This document shows, piece by piece, positions 8,377 through 15,362 of a stretch of DNA of 25,348 bases. The position numbers and the translations under genes were made by a program. The DNA is from an uncultured Eubacteriales bacterium (GTDB lineage: Bacteria; Bacillota; Clostridia; Oscillospirales; Acutalibacteraceae). Where the stretch lies: NCBI GenBank assembly GCA_934444365.1, contig CAKSCM010000020.1:1-25348 (forward strand). The letters are read 5' to 3'. Within the stretch, counting starts at the first letter, position 1. Each line of letters starts with the position of its first letter. Below the pieces are notes generated by a model. That model was not told the origin of the DNA, ran no database searches, and saw only the letters and a list, made by a program, of their open reading frames with translations.

Positions 8377-8416
8377 TTGACAAAACATTCACAGGGTGAT
8401 ATATTGACAATATAAT
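8377..8416 (+). promoter_or_regulatory. Two overlapping SigA promoters for the thrS leader
   Basis: TTGACA (8377-8382) is 17 bases from TATATT (8400-8405). Interleaved with it, TTCACA (8388-8393) is 17 bases from TATAAT (8411-8416). The -10 region also forms the near-perfect palindrome TATATTG-A-CAATATA (8400-8414). Both promoters would drive the T-box leader that begins its first stem at 8490. Confidence 0.75.
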
Positions 8417-8489
8417 ATGTATTAAGATATGTGCGGTTTGACGGCAGTCACTCCGCAGGGGAAAATTAAATATCCGGCTAAATCGCTGA

Positions 8490-8907
8490 AAAACGGAAAA
8501 GTACCGACTCCGGACATACCGGTTTTATCACATTTTTATCACAGAGAGCCGCGCCGTGGCTGAAAGCGCGACAAAAAGGACGAGGGAAACCGCCGTTTTG
8601 AGAGCCGCCGAAAAGTCATCGGTCGCATTTTGGTTTTTTAAAATCCGAACCGGAAAGCTTTGGTTTGGGTTTATCCTTTTATTTTTAAGCTTTTTGCGAT
8701 TTTTAAGGACGTTAAGGCGGACGGAGCAGCCCACCGTTATCAGGGGCTTTGATTTGAGCGGTCTTTGGTTTTGTATTCCGGCTGATTTTTTGAGAAAAAC
8801 GGTCGTACAAGGCTTTAAGGCAACGCGGGTGGAACCGTGGAGTTTTTTAAATTTGTTTTTAAGAGCTTCATCCCGTTTTTTACGGGATAAGGCTCTTTTG
8901 TTTTTTT
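8490..8907 (+). ncRNA. T-box riboswitch controlling thrS (specifier ACC, Thr)
   Basis: T-box leaders sense uncharged tRNA and allow transcription of the matching synthetase. The base of stem I pairs AAAACGG (8490-8496) with CCGTTTT (8593-8599). The internal loop holds AGTA at 8500-8503 opposite GGGAA-ACC-G, so the specifier codon is ACC (8589-8591), a threonine codon read by tRNA-Thr(GGU). The distal arm has AGAGAGC (8543-8549) and a loop with GCTG (8559-8562) closed by CGCGC/GCGCG. The T-box GGGTGGAACCGTGG is at 8827-8840. CGGG 8826-8829 pairs with CCCG 8872-8875, and GTG 8837-8839 with CAT 8869-8871, leaving TGGAACC as the canonical 7-base bulge that binds the tRNA acceptor end. Every expected part is present. 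Confidence 0.95.
8861..8907 (+). terminator. Regulatory terminator of the thrS T-box
   Basis: AAGAGC (8861-8866) pairs with GCTCTT (8892-8897) and ATCCCGT (8870-8876) with ACGGGAT (8882-8888), followed by TTGTTTTTTT. Its 5' arm contains the same CATCCCG that the antiterminator needs, so the two structures exclude each other. Confidence 0.92.
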
Positions 8908-8948
8908 AAAAATAAAAAAATCTCAGTACCGAAAGGAATTGCAGAAAA

Positions 8949-10862
8949 ATGATAAAATTAACCCTTAAAGACGGCAGTGTGCGCGAGATAGAATCTCCCA
9001 TGTCGGCTGCCGAAATCGCAAAGTCGATCGGCGCCGGACTTTACAAGGCCGCTTGCGCATGTACCGTCGACGGCGAGGCCTGTGACCTCAGAACCGTCAT
9101 CGACCGCGATTGTAAGTTTGAAATTCTCACCTTCGATTCCGAGGGCGGAAAGCATGCCTTCTGGCATACCACCTCCCACATACTTGCCCAGGCGGTAAAA
9201 CGGCTTTATCCCGAGGTGAAGCTTGCCATCGGCCCTGCCATCGAAAACGGATTTTATTATGATATCGACGTTGACACCCCCTTCACCCCCGAAAATCTTG
9301 AGGCCATTGAGGCAGAGATGAAAAAAATAGTCAAGGAGAACATTCCCCTCGAGCGTTTTGAGCTTGATCCTGCCGAGGCCGAAAAGCTGATGAGCGACAT
9401 GGGCGAGGATTATAAGGTCGAGCTTATAAAGGAGCATTCCTCCAAGGGCGAGAAGATATCCTTCTACAAGCAGGGCGATTTTACCGATCTTTGCGCCGGA
9501 CCTCACCTTATGACCACCGGCAATGTAAAGGCCATAAAGCTTACCCAGTGCACCGGCGCTTACTGGAGGGGCGACGCGACAGGCAAGCAGCTTTGCAGGG
9601 TTTACGGCGTTTCCTTCCCCAAAGCGAGCGAGCTTGAAGCCTACCTTAACATGCTCGAAGAGGCTAAAAAGAGGGATCACCGCAAGCTGGGCCGCGAGCT
9701 GGAGCTTTTTGCCCTTATGGATGAGGGACCGGGCTTCCCCTTCTTTTTGCCCAAGGGTATGATACTTAAAAACACCCTTATAGATTACTGGAGACAGATC
9801 CACCGTGAGGCCGGTTATCAGGAAATAAGCACGCCCATCATGCTCAACCGCACCCTTTGGGAGCGTTCGGGTCATTGGGATCACTACAAGGATAATATGT
9901 ACACAACGGTAATCGACGATACCGATTTTGCCGTAAAGCCCATGAACTGCCCCGGCGGAATGCTGGTTTACAAGACTAAAATGCGTTCCTATCGCGATCT
10001 GCCGCTGAGAATGGGCGAGCTTGGAATAGTCCATCGCCATGAGCTGTCGGGTGCCCTTCACGGACTTATGCGCGTTCGCTGCTTTACTCAGGACGACGCC
10101 CATATCTTCATGACTCCGGATCAGATAAAGAGCGAAATAAAGGGCGTTGTAGGTCTTATTGATAAGGTTTATTCCCTTTTTGGATTTACCTATCACATCG
10201 AGCTTTCGACCATGCCGGAGGATCATATCGGTTCAAAAGAAGACTGGGATGTGGCAACCGACGGACTCAGAAGCGCCATTGAGGAGCTGGGCAGAGAGTA
10301 CACCGTAAACGAGGGCGACGGCGCCTTCTACGGGCCCAAGCTTGACTTCCACCTTGTGGATGCAATAGGCAGAACATGGCAGTGCGGAACCATTCAGCTT
10401 GACATGCAGCTGCCCGAGCGCTTTGAGCTTGAGTATACCGGCGAGGACGGCGAAAAGCACCGCCCGGTAATGATTCATCGCGTTGTATTCGGAAGCATTG
10501 AGCGTTTTATAGGAATACTAATCGAGCATTTTGCGGGAGCCTTCCCGGCGTGGCTGTCTCCTGTCCAGGTTAAGGTGCTGCCGATATCCGACCGTTTTTA
10601 CGATAAGGCCGAGGAGATAAAAAATAACCTCGAAAAGCAGGGCATTCGCGCCGAGGCCGACTCGAGAAGCGAGAAGATCGGCTACAAGATCCGCGAAGCA
10701 CAGCTTGAAAAGGTAAATTATATGCTTATAATCGGTGAAAAGGAGATTGAAAGCTCCACCGTTTCGGTCCGCTCGCGCTCTAAGGGCGACCTCGGAGCGA
10801 TGAGCGAGGAGGAGTTCACCGCCATGCTTAAAAAGGAGATCGACACCAAGGCGGTGATCTGA
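8949..10862 (+). CDS. thrS: Threonine--tRNA ligase (ThrRS)
   Basis: The 637-residue class II synthetase charges tRNA-Thr. Domains in order: TGS (about 1-61); N2 editing domain with H73, H77 (HTTSH), C182 and H186 (DLCAGPH), which removes mischarged serine; catalytic core with the zinc ligands C334 (MNCPGG), H385 (DDAHIF) and H509 (MIHRVVFGSIERF); and a C-terminal anticodon-binding domain from about 535. Positions coincide with, or are within two residues of, the E. coli enzyme as I recall it. The ATG at 8949 is 41 bases after the T-box terminator, with AAAGGA upstream. Expression is controlled by tRNA-Thr charging through the leader. Confidence 0.98.
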   Translation: MIKLTLKDGSVREIESPMSAAEIAKSIGAGLYKAACACTVDGEACDLRTVIDRDCKFEILTFDSEGGKHAFWHTTSHILAQAVKRLYPEVKLAIGPAIENGFYYDIDVDTPFTPENLEAIEAEMKKIVKENIPLERFELDPAEAEKLMSDMGEDYKVELIKEHSSKGEKISFYKQGDFTDLCAGPHLMTTGNVKAIKLTQCTGAYWRGDATGKQLCRVYGVSFPKASELEAYLNMLEEAKKRDHRKLGRELELFALMDEGPGFPFFLPKGMILKNTLIDYWRQIHREAGYQEISTPIMLNRTLWERSGHWDHYKDNMYTTVIDDTDFAVKPMNCPGGMLVYKTKMRSYRDLPLRMGELGIVHRHELSGALHGLMRVRCFTQDDAHIFMTPDQIKSEIKGVVGLIDKVYSLFGFTYHIELSTMPEDHIGSKEDWDVATDGLRSAIEELGREYTVNEGDGAFYGPKLDFHLVDAIGRTWQCGTIQLDMQLPERFELEYTGEDGEKHRPVMIHRVVFGSIERFIGILIEHFAGAFPAWLSPVQVKVLPISDRFYDKAEEIKNNLEKQGIRAEADSRSEKIGYKIREAQLEKVNYMLIIGEKEIESSTVSVRSRSKGDLGAMSEEEFTAMLKKEIDTKAVI

Positions 10863-11070
10863 TCCGACTTTACTTTCATCTCATACTATTATACTATCCT
10901 GTCGGCGATAGGCTTTCCTATCGGTTGTAACGGTTGAGGGAGAGATTTTCCCCGTTTGAATCAATGTCGTCTGCTCCTTACTCGCACAGCAAGGCGGCCG
11001 GATTCGCCTCCGCTTTCAGCGCAACCGTTGCGCCGGACAAGGAAAAAATAAAAGAAAACAGAATAAGTAC
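10863..11070. other. Gene-free stretch after thrS
   Basis: The stretch between the thrS stop and the terminator holds no credible reading frame. A CCGATAGG-type stem is discernible around 10900-10925 (GGCGATAGGC/CCTATCGG), but I cannot assign a function. Confidence 0.35.
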
Positions 11071-11118
11071 AAAGCGCCCGACGGTCGGTATTTAAAAACC
11101 TGCCGCCGGGCGCTTTTT
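11071..11118 (+). terminator. Rho-independent terminator after thrS
   Basis: A 10-bp GC-rich stem AAAGCGCCCG/CGGGCGCTTT (11071-11080 with 11107-11116) has additional inner pairing (CGG/CCG) and is followed by TTTTTATT. It separates thrS from the convergent hydrolase gene ending at 11205. Confidence 0.85.
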
Positions 11119-11204
11119 ATTCTTTTAACAGATATACAAATATGTTCGCGATACCACTTAACGTAAAAACGGATTTATGCTATATACGGATAACCGAACT
11201 AAAA

Positions 11205-12041
11205 CTAAAACTCAAGCTCCATTCCGTCAAAAGAGGTTATAAATCCGCGCTTCCCGGCTATTTTCGAAAATTCGTCATATAAAACGTCTACGCCGTTGTG
11301 GGAAAAGTGATTAAGTATAAACACCGTGTTCTCGTCAGCTATACGGTCACGGATGAACCGTTCGCGTAAACGGTCGCACTTGTTAAGGTTCATATGGCCG
11401 ATGTATCCTATGTTTTCGAGATTAGCCTCGGTGCAGTCGAGGGATATAACGTTAAACGGACGGCCGAGCGATTTAAGGCAGTCCATGCTTTCCTCGCACG
11501 GCTCGCTGGTGTCGTTGGCGTAAAGAAGGCTCTTTGAGTCCTTTTCGATAGCATATATCACGGGATCGGAGGCCGGATCATGGGTCGCCCGTACCGGCGT
11601 TACGGTATAGCCCCGGGTCTCAAAGCTTTTAAAGGGTTCAATTTTAACCGGACGGACATCGTCTTTTGAGATATTATAGTCCTTTACCACCGAATTAAGG
11701 GCGTTGTATCCGCTCTCATCAGAATAAAATACAAGAGGAGAGTCGTCTTCAAGATGAGAAAATCCCCTTTTTCGCATTTCGATCTCAAGCGGATAAAGAT
11801 GATCGGCATGCGAATGGGTGATAATGCAGGCCTTTATCTTATTTATCGGGACTCCCCATTTAAGATAGTGCATATATGTATCGGCCGGGAAATCGATGAG
11901 CAGTGTGTCGTCGATTATTGCTTGGCTTCTTGTCCTTATGTTCCTGCCGCCGAGGGCGGCTGCCCTTTTGCAGGTTTCGCATTCGCAGAATATTGCCGGA
12001 ATCCCCTCTGCCGCCGCCGTTCCAAGGTATTTTATTTTCAT
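11205..12041 (-). CDS. PhnP-like metallo-beta-lactamase-fold hydrolase
   Basis: The 278-residue protein has the metal-binding motif HSHADH at residues 76-81 and later ligands in ATHDP, SLDCTE and NHFSHNG, typical of the metallo-beta-lactamase fold. The N-terminal LGTAAAEGIP followed by a cysteine cluster C19, C21, C24 (FCECETC) resembles PhnP, the phosphoribosyl cyclic phosphodiesterase of phosphonate use, which carries a structural zinc there. No other phn gene is nearby, so a general cyclic-phosphate or other phosphodiesterase role is equally possible. The ATG at 12041 is preferred over an upstream codon at 12071 because it starts the conserved MKIKYLG and has GAGGG nine bases upstream. It is a single-gene unit with its own promoter. 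Confidence 0.85.
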   Translation of the reverse strand: MKIKYLGTAAAEGIPAIFCECETCKRAAALGGRNIRTRSQAIIDDTLLIDFPADTYMHYLKWGVPINKIKACIITHSHADHLYPLEIEMRKRGFSHLEDDSPLVFYSDESGYNALNSVVKDYNISKDDVRPVKIEPFKSFETRGYTVTPVRATHDPASDPVIYAIEKDSKSLLYANDTSEPCEESMDCLKSLGRPFNVISLDCTEANLENIGYIGHMNLNKCDRLRERFIRDRIADENTVFILNHFSHNGVDVLYDEFSKIAGKRGFITSFDGMELEF

Positions 12042-12091
12042 AGATATATCCCTCACCTTACAAGAAATCAATATCCGGTTGCATTGTTAGA

Positions 12092-12120
12092 ATTATAGCC
12101 TTTATTTTTTATCATGTAAA
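12092..12120 (-). promoter_or_regulatory. SigA promoter of the PhnP-like gene
   Basis: On the minus strand TTTACA (12115-12120) and TATAAT (12092-12097) are 17 bases apart, about 50 bases before the start codon. Confidence 0.8.
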
Positions 12121-12225
12121 GGGGGAATATCATATAACAAGGTATGCTAAGTCTTCTCCTTTTGAAAGAATGCTCCGGTATAGCATAACGACGGTCGGCT
12201 TTTGCTGTTTTTTTAAGACGACATA

Positions 12226-12254
12226 TTGAAAAATAATCCAGTTTAATATATAAT
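12226..12254 (+). promoter_or_regulatory. SigA promoter of the dockerin-trmO unit
   Basis: TTGAAA (12226-12231) and TATAAT (12249-12254) are 17 bases apart. The leader to the ATG at 12370 is about 110 bases and shows no recognised riboswitch. Confidence 0.78.
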
Positions 12255-12369
12255 GAATTCGGTGATATCCGGCGTTACGCGGGAGCGTTTTTTGCCTTTT
12301 TTGAGCCGTTTTCAAGGCTTGGTTTTCGCCCTGATATACTCATATTAATTCTTCGGAGGCACAAGAAGC

Positions 12370-13125
12370 ATGAAAATAAGAGTCCTTTGCATTCTCCTTG
12401 CAACCCTGCTGTTTACCGGCGCGTTTTCCGTTTGTCCCTCGGCACAGACCCAAAGAAAATTCGGTGACTTTAATTTAAGCGGCACGGTTGATTCAACCGA
12501 CGCTTTGCTAGCGCTTCAGGCAGCCGTTGGGAAAAATCAGGTTCCTGATGAATGGTTCGAATATGCCGACGTCAATGTCGATTCGGCCATAACCGCCGCC
12601 GACGCACTGGAGATTTTACAGTATTCGGTCGGCAAAATACAGATATTCTCGGCCGAGATCAGGTACAACGCCTGCAGAAAGCTCAAAGATAAGATCGCCG
12701 AAACCGGCAAAAAAAACGGCAAGTATTACGTTGAAAATATACCGCTTAAAGAAAATGTCGTGTTCTCGCTTTTTTATAATACCGAGCTTGACATGACCAG
12801 TGTGACCTTAGCCGTAATTAACGGAGCGGAAGATTTCTTCTTTAAGCTCGGTCTGGATTACGGCTATATCGAGGCTTCCTTCGGTGAGATGGATAGTGAC
12901 GATGAACTGATTTACCATCTTTGCGGATATTTTAATCCTACCATTCATACCGCCTCATCGCCGATTAGCTACGAGACATACGACGGGGAATACAACCGGG
13001 AGTTTGTGGAACGGTCCCGTCTGGCGCTCAACGACGTACTGAATCTGCTTAACACATATCTCAGCGAGAATTCTTTAGGGCTTACCCTTTCGGATTTCGG
13101 CTTTAAATCGTTTATATGGCTTTAA
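12370..13125 (+). CDS. Secreted protein with N-terminal dockerin-like domain
   Basis: The 251-residue protein has a Sec signal peptide (hydrophobic 5-20, cut near residue 26). Residues 31-92 are two dockerin-type EF-hand repeats, DFNLSGTVDSTDALLALQ and DVNVDSAITAADALEILQ, each ending in a VGK turn. Residues 95-251 form an unrecognised domain, probably alpha/beta, with acidic stretches and the segment GLDYGYIEASFGEMDSDDE. No catalytic motif is visible. The ribosome site GGAGG lies at 12355-12359. trmO follows after 21 bases and is probably on the same transcript. The last codons overlap a 19-bp tandem duplication (13099-13133) that seems to have produced the present stop codon. Confidence 0.85.
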   Translation: MKIRVLCILLATLLFTGAFSVCPSAQTQRKFGDFNLSGTVDSTDALLALQAAVGKNQVPDEWFEYADVNVDSAITAADALEILQYSVGKIQIFSAEIRYNACRKLKDKIAETGKKNGKYYVENIPLKENVVFSLFYNTELDMTSVTLAVINGAEDFFFKLGLDYGYIEASFGEMDSDDELIYHLCGYFNPTIHTASSPISYETYDGEYNREFVERSRLALNDVLNLLNTYLSENSLGLTLSDFGFKSFIWL

Positions 13126-13133
13126 ATCGTTTA
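13099..13133 (+). repeat. 19-bp tandem duplication at the dockerin gene stop codon
   Basis: GGCTTTAAATCGTTTA occurs exactly at 13099-13114 and again at 13118-13133, a 19-bp period with TAT between. The second copy is read in another frame and supplies the TAA stop at 13123-13125. Confidence 0.9.
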
Positions 13134-13146
13134 ATAAGGAGTAAAA

Positions 13147-13815
13147 ATGGAGCTTCGGGCAATAGCACATTATATGGGAGAGTTTTCCGAAAAGTTCGGA
13201 ATTCCCAGACAGAGCGGACTGGCCGACACATCGGGGCTTATAGTTTTTAAGCCGGAATACAGCAGTCCGGAGGCCTTTCGCGGAATCGAGCAGTATTCCC
13301 ATTTGTGGATAATATGGGGATTTTCGGCGGTTGAGAAAAAAGCGGACTTTTCGCCTACGGTACGTCCGCCGAAGCTCGGCGGGAACGAACGGGTGGGGGT
13401 ATTCGCCACAAGGAGTCCCTTCAGGCCTAATTCCATAGGGCTTTCATGCGTCGAATTCGTTTCCCTTGAAAAAACCGCCGGCGGTATTGCCCTTGCCGTA
13501 AGGGGTGCCGATTTAATGGACAATACCCCTATATACGACGTAAAGCCCTATCTTCCCTATGTCGACTGCAAAATAGGTGCGTCGGGCGGCTTTTCCGACC
13601 GCTTTGCCGACAGTGCGCTTAAGGTTAATTGCGACGACAAAATACTGGCGGTTATCCCCGAGGATAGCCGAAATGCCTTTTTGCAGGTGCTCTCTCTCGA
13701 CCCGAGGCCTGCCTATCACGACGATCCCGACAGAATCTACGGCTTCGAATTCGCCGGGAAAAGCGTCCGATTCACCGTGCAAAACGGCACGCTGACGGTG
13801 GTTTCGGCAGAATAA
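13147..13815 (+). CDS. trmO: tRNA (N6-threonylcarbamoyladenosine37-N6)-methyltransferase TrmO (TsaA/YaeB family)
   Basis: The 222-residue protein matches the SAM-dependent beta-barrel methyltransferase family that converts t6A37 to m6t6A in certain tRNA-Thr. Conserved motifs are TRSPFRPNSIGLS (88-100), ADLMDNTPIYDVKPYLPYVD (121-140) and the C-terminal DPRPAY (185-190) followed by R.YGFEF. The length fits the two-domain family. AAGGAG lies seven bases before the ATG. It follows the second dockerin gene by 21 bases and likely shares its promoter, though the two have no obvious functional link. Together with tcdA it is the second t6A-modifying enzyme in the window. Confidence 0.93.
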   Translation: MELRAIAHYMGEFSEKFGIPRQSGLADTSGLIVFKPEYSSPEAFRGIEQYSHLWIIWGFSAVEKKADFSPTVRPPKLGGNERVGVFATRSPFRPNSIGLSCVEFVSLEKTAGGIALAVRGADLMDNTPIYDVKPYLPYVDCKIGASGGFSDRFADSALKVNCDDKILAVIPEDSRNAFLQVLSLDPRPAYHDDPDRIYGFEFAGKSVRFTVQNGTLTVVSAE

Positions 13816-13896
13816 AGGCATTTTAAAAAATGCTATCGCCGCCGCAATTTTCATCGCAAGACAGCTATATATCGTAATCATATAGATTTAGTAGCG

Positions 13897-14277
13897 TTAA
13901 AACAGCAGCAATGCCGACGGCTTTTCGTCCTCGTACAGCTCATACAGCATGCTTTTAAGCAAAGCGGCTTCGCTCATAAAGGCCTTTGTCCCCTCGTTTT
14001 GCAAAACCGACACAGAGTATTCTATTTGCCGCGATATGGTATCGACCGTTTCGCTCCCGGCGAAAAACGAAAGAGCTGTCTCGCGGCTGTCCCATTCGTT
14101 TTTAAGTTCATTCATGGCCTCAACCGCCTTTTTTTGGTTTTCGGAGCCGGCATACAAAATCGCTTTGTCGGTTATTTTTACAAGATCATCCGAGCAGGCC
14201 TTGGCGGTGAATATTCCCGTAAGGGTCAGTATAATAACGCCGGCGGCAAGGCATATCGCCGCTATAAGTCTTTTCAA
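13897..14277 (-). CDS. DUF4363 family membrane-anchored protein
   Basis: The 126-residue protein has one N-terminal transmembrane segment (about 4-25) and then an all-helical, probably extracytoplasmic domain with the pattern KAVEAMNELKNEWDSRETAL. This matches what I know of DUF4363, a Clostridia family often encoded beside DUF421 (YetF) proteins. The start is TTG at 14277, whose TTGA overlaps the TGA stop of yetF by four bases, with GGGAG about ten bases upstream, so translation is probably coupled. Function unknown. Position next to the germinant receptor operon suggests, but does not prove, a spore membrane role. In the 81-base gap to trmO (13816-13896) I see only weak hairpins. Confidence 0.8.
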   Translation of the reverse strand: MKRLIAAICLAAGVIILTLTGIFTAKACSDDLVKITDKAILYAGSENQKKAVEAMNELKNEWDSRETALSFFAGSETVDTISRQIEYSVSVLQNEGTKAFMSEAALLKSMLYELYEDEKPSALLLF

Positions 14278-14966
14278 TTCTTGCTGTCTCCCTTATCGTT
14301 TTTTGCAATGTAAATATTACGGTCTCTCCCGACGGTCATCAAAAAGATACCGTCGGGTTTTATTTTTTGGGTCTTCAGTATATTTTTAAGCTCGGATTTG
14401 TTCATGCCTATTTCGCTTAGCGAATTATCCCTTATATTCCCGGAGTCGATGACTATACAGGGCATCTCCTTGCAGGTGCCGTTGCCTATACCGCCCACCA
14501 TTCCGGCGGTGGCGGTCTGCTGATCTTCGGTTGGCAGAACGCTTATCTTTCCGTTGGTTTCAAGCACGGCAAAGGCGACGTCGTTTAAATCGAAATATCC
14601 CTGCTGGCGGAGGTTGTTGGTCAGATCGTCAACATTCAGACGAAGCTTTTTCATGGCCTTTATATCGATTTTTCCATGGTCGATTATGACGGTCGGCTTG
14701 CCCTCTATAATGCGGCGCAAAAACGGCATTCCTCTTGTAAGATAGGATAAGACGATCTCAAGGATTATAAGGGTGAAAACCGAGATTATCCCGTTTGCCA
14801 CGGGACGGCTTAAATCCTGTATCGGAAAGGCGGCGCATTCGGAGATCATTATGGTTATTACAAGCTCGCCGGGCTGTAATTCTCCTATTTGTCTTTTTCC
14901 CATTATACGAATCCCCACTACAACAAGGATGTATACAATAACGGTTCTTAAAAGGGTGGCGGTCAT
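14274..14966 (-). CDS. yetF: DUF421 (YetF-like) membrane protein
   Basis: The 230-residue protein has three transmembrane segments (about 5-20, 33-48 and 56-76), then the cytosolic YetF domain with GKPTVIIDHGKI (89-100) and LNVDDLTNNLRQQGYFDLNDV (110-130), followed by a C-terminal extension. The family includes B. subtilis YetF and several paralogues of unknown biochemical role, some expressed during sporulation. AGGAG lies ten bases before the ATG. The gene overlaps the DUF4363 gene and faces away from gerA across a 396-bp gap. A perfect 14-bp palindrome sits right in front of its ribosome site. Confidence 0.9.
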   Translation of the reverse strand: MTATLLRTVIVYILVVVGIRIMGKRQIGELQPGELVITIMISECAAFPIQDLSRPVANGIISVFTLIILEIVLSYLTRGMPFLRRIIEGKPTVIIDHGKIDIKAMKKLRLNVDDLTNNLRQQGYFDLNDVAFAVLETNGKISVLPTEDQQTATAGMVGGIGNGTCKEMPCIVIDSGNIRDNSLSEIGMNKSELKNILKTQKIKPDGIFLMTVGRDRNIYIAKNDKGDSKN

Positions 14967-15362
14967 ATTTTAAATCTCCTTGTCATATGACAAATTGTCC
15001 GTAACCTTATTATCGGCCAACGTCATAAAAATACGGCTTTATTTTTCCCCGAAAAGGGGAATATTATTAACGTTTATTTTCGCCTTTGCGGAATTTTAAA
15101 GCGTTGTCATATAACCCGAGCGGAATAAATTGACGTCCGGCGGAAAAAATAAAAGGAAGAATTATTTTTTCGCTTATCGGCTGCAATTTTTGCGGCGATC
15201 GGGCGGATTCGGACGCGCGCATTATGCTTTAAGCGGATCGATCGGCGTCCGGGAATTTTTAACCGGGAAAGAATTAAAGGACGATCGTTTAAACCGGAGC
15301 ATTGCACCTGTCGGGCGCAAAATATAACCGGTAAAAGTAAGGAAAAGGACGATACAAATAAA
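14967..15362. other. Divergent intergenic region yetF/gerA with a perfect palindrome
   Basis: The perfect palindrome TTGTCATATGACAA lies at 14980-14993, touching the yetF ribosome site. A related half, TTGTCATAT, recurs near 15105. A TTCCCC/GGGGAA hairpin (15045-15061) sits between them. I could not find SigA promoters with good spacing. A very weak SigG-like pair (GCATT at 15299, AATATAA at 15321) precedes gerA. No coding frame is credible. Confidence 0.45.

Noticed and set aside
8556..8909. 117-residue plus-strand frame upstream of thrS
   Set aside because: It lies entirely within the T-box leader and terminator; its composition follows the RNA structure and it has no ribosome site.
8958..10226. 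422-residue minus-strand frame
   Set aside because: It is antisense to the well-supported thrS gene and has no recognisable domain.
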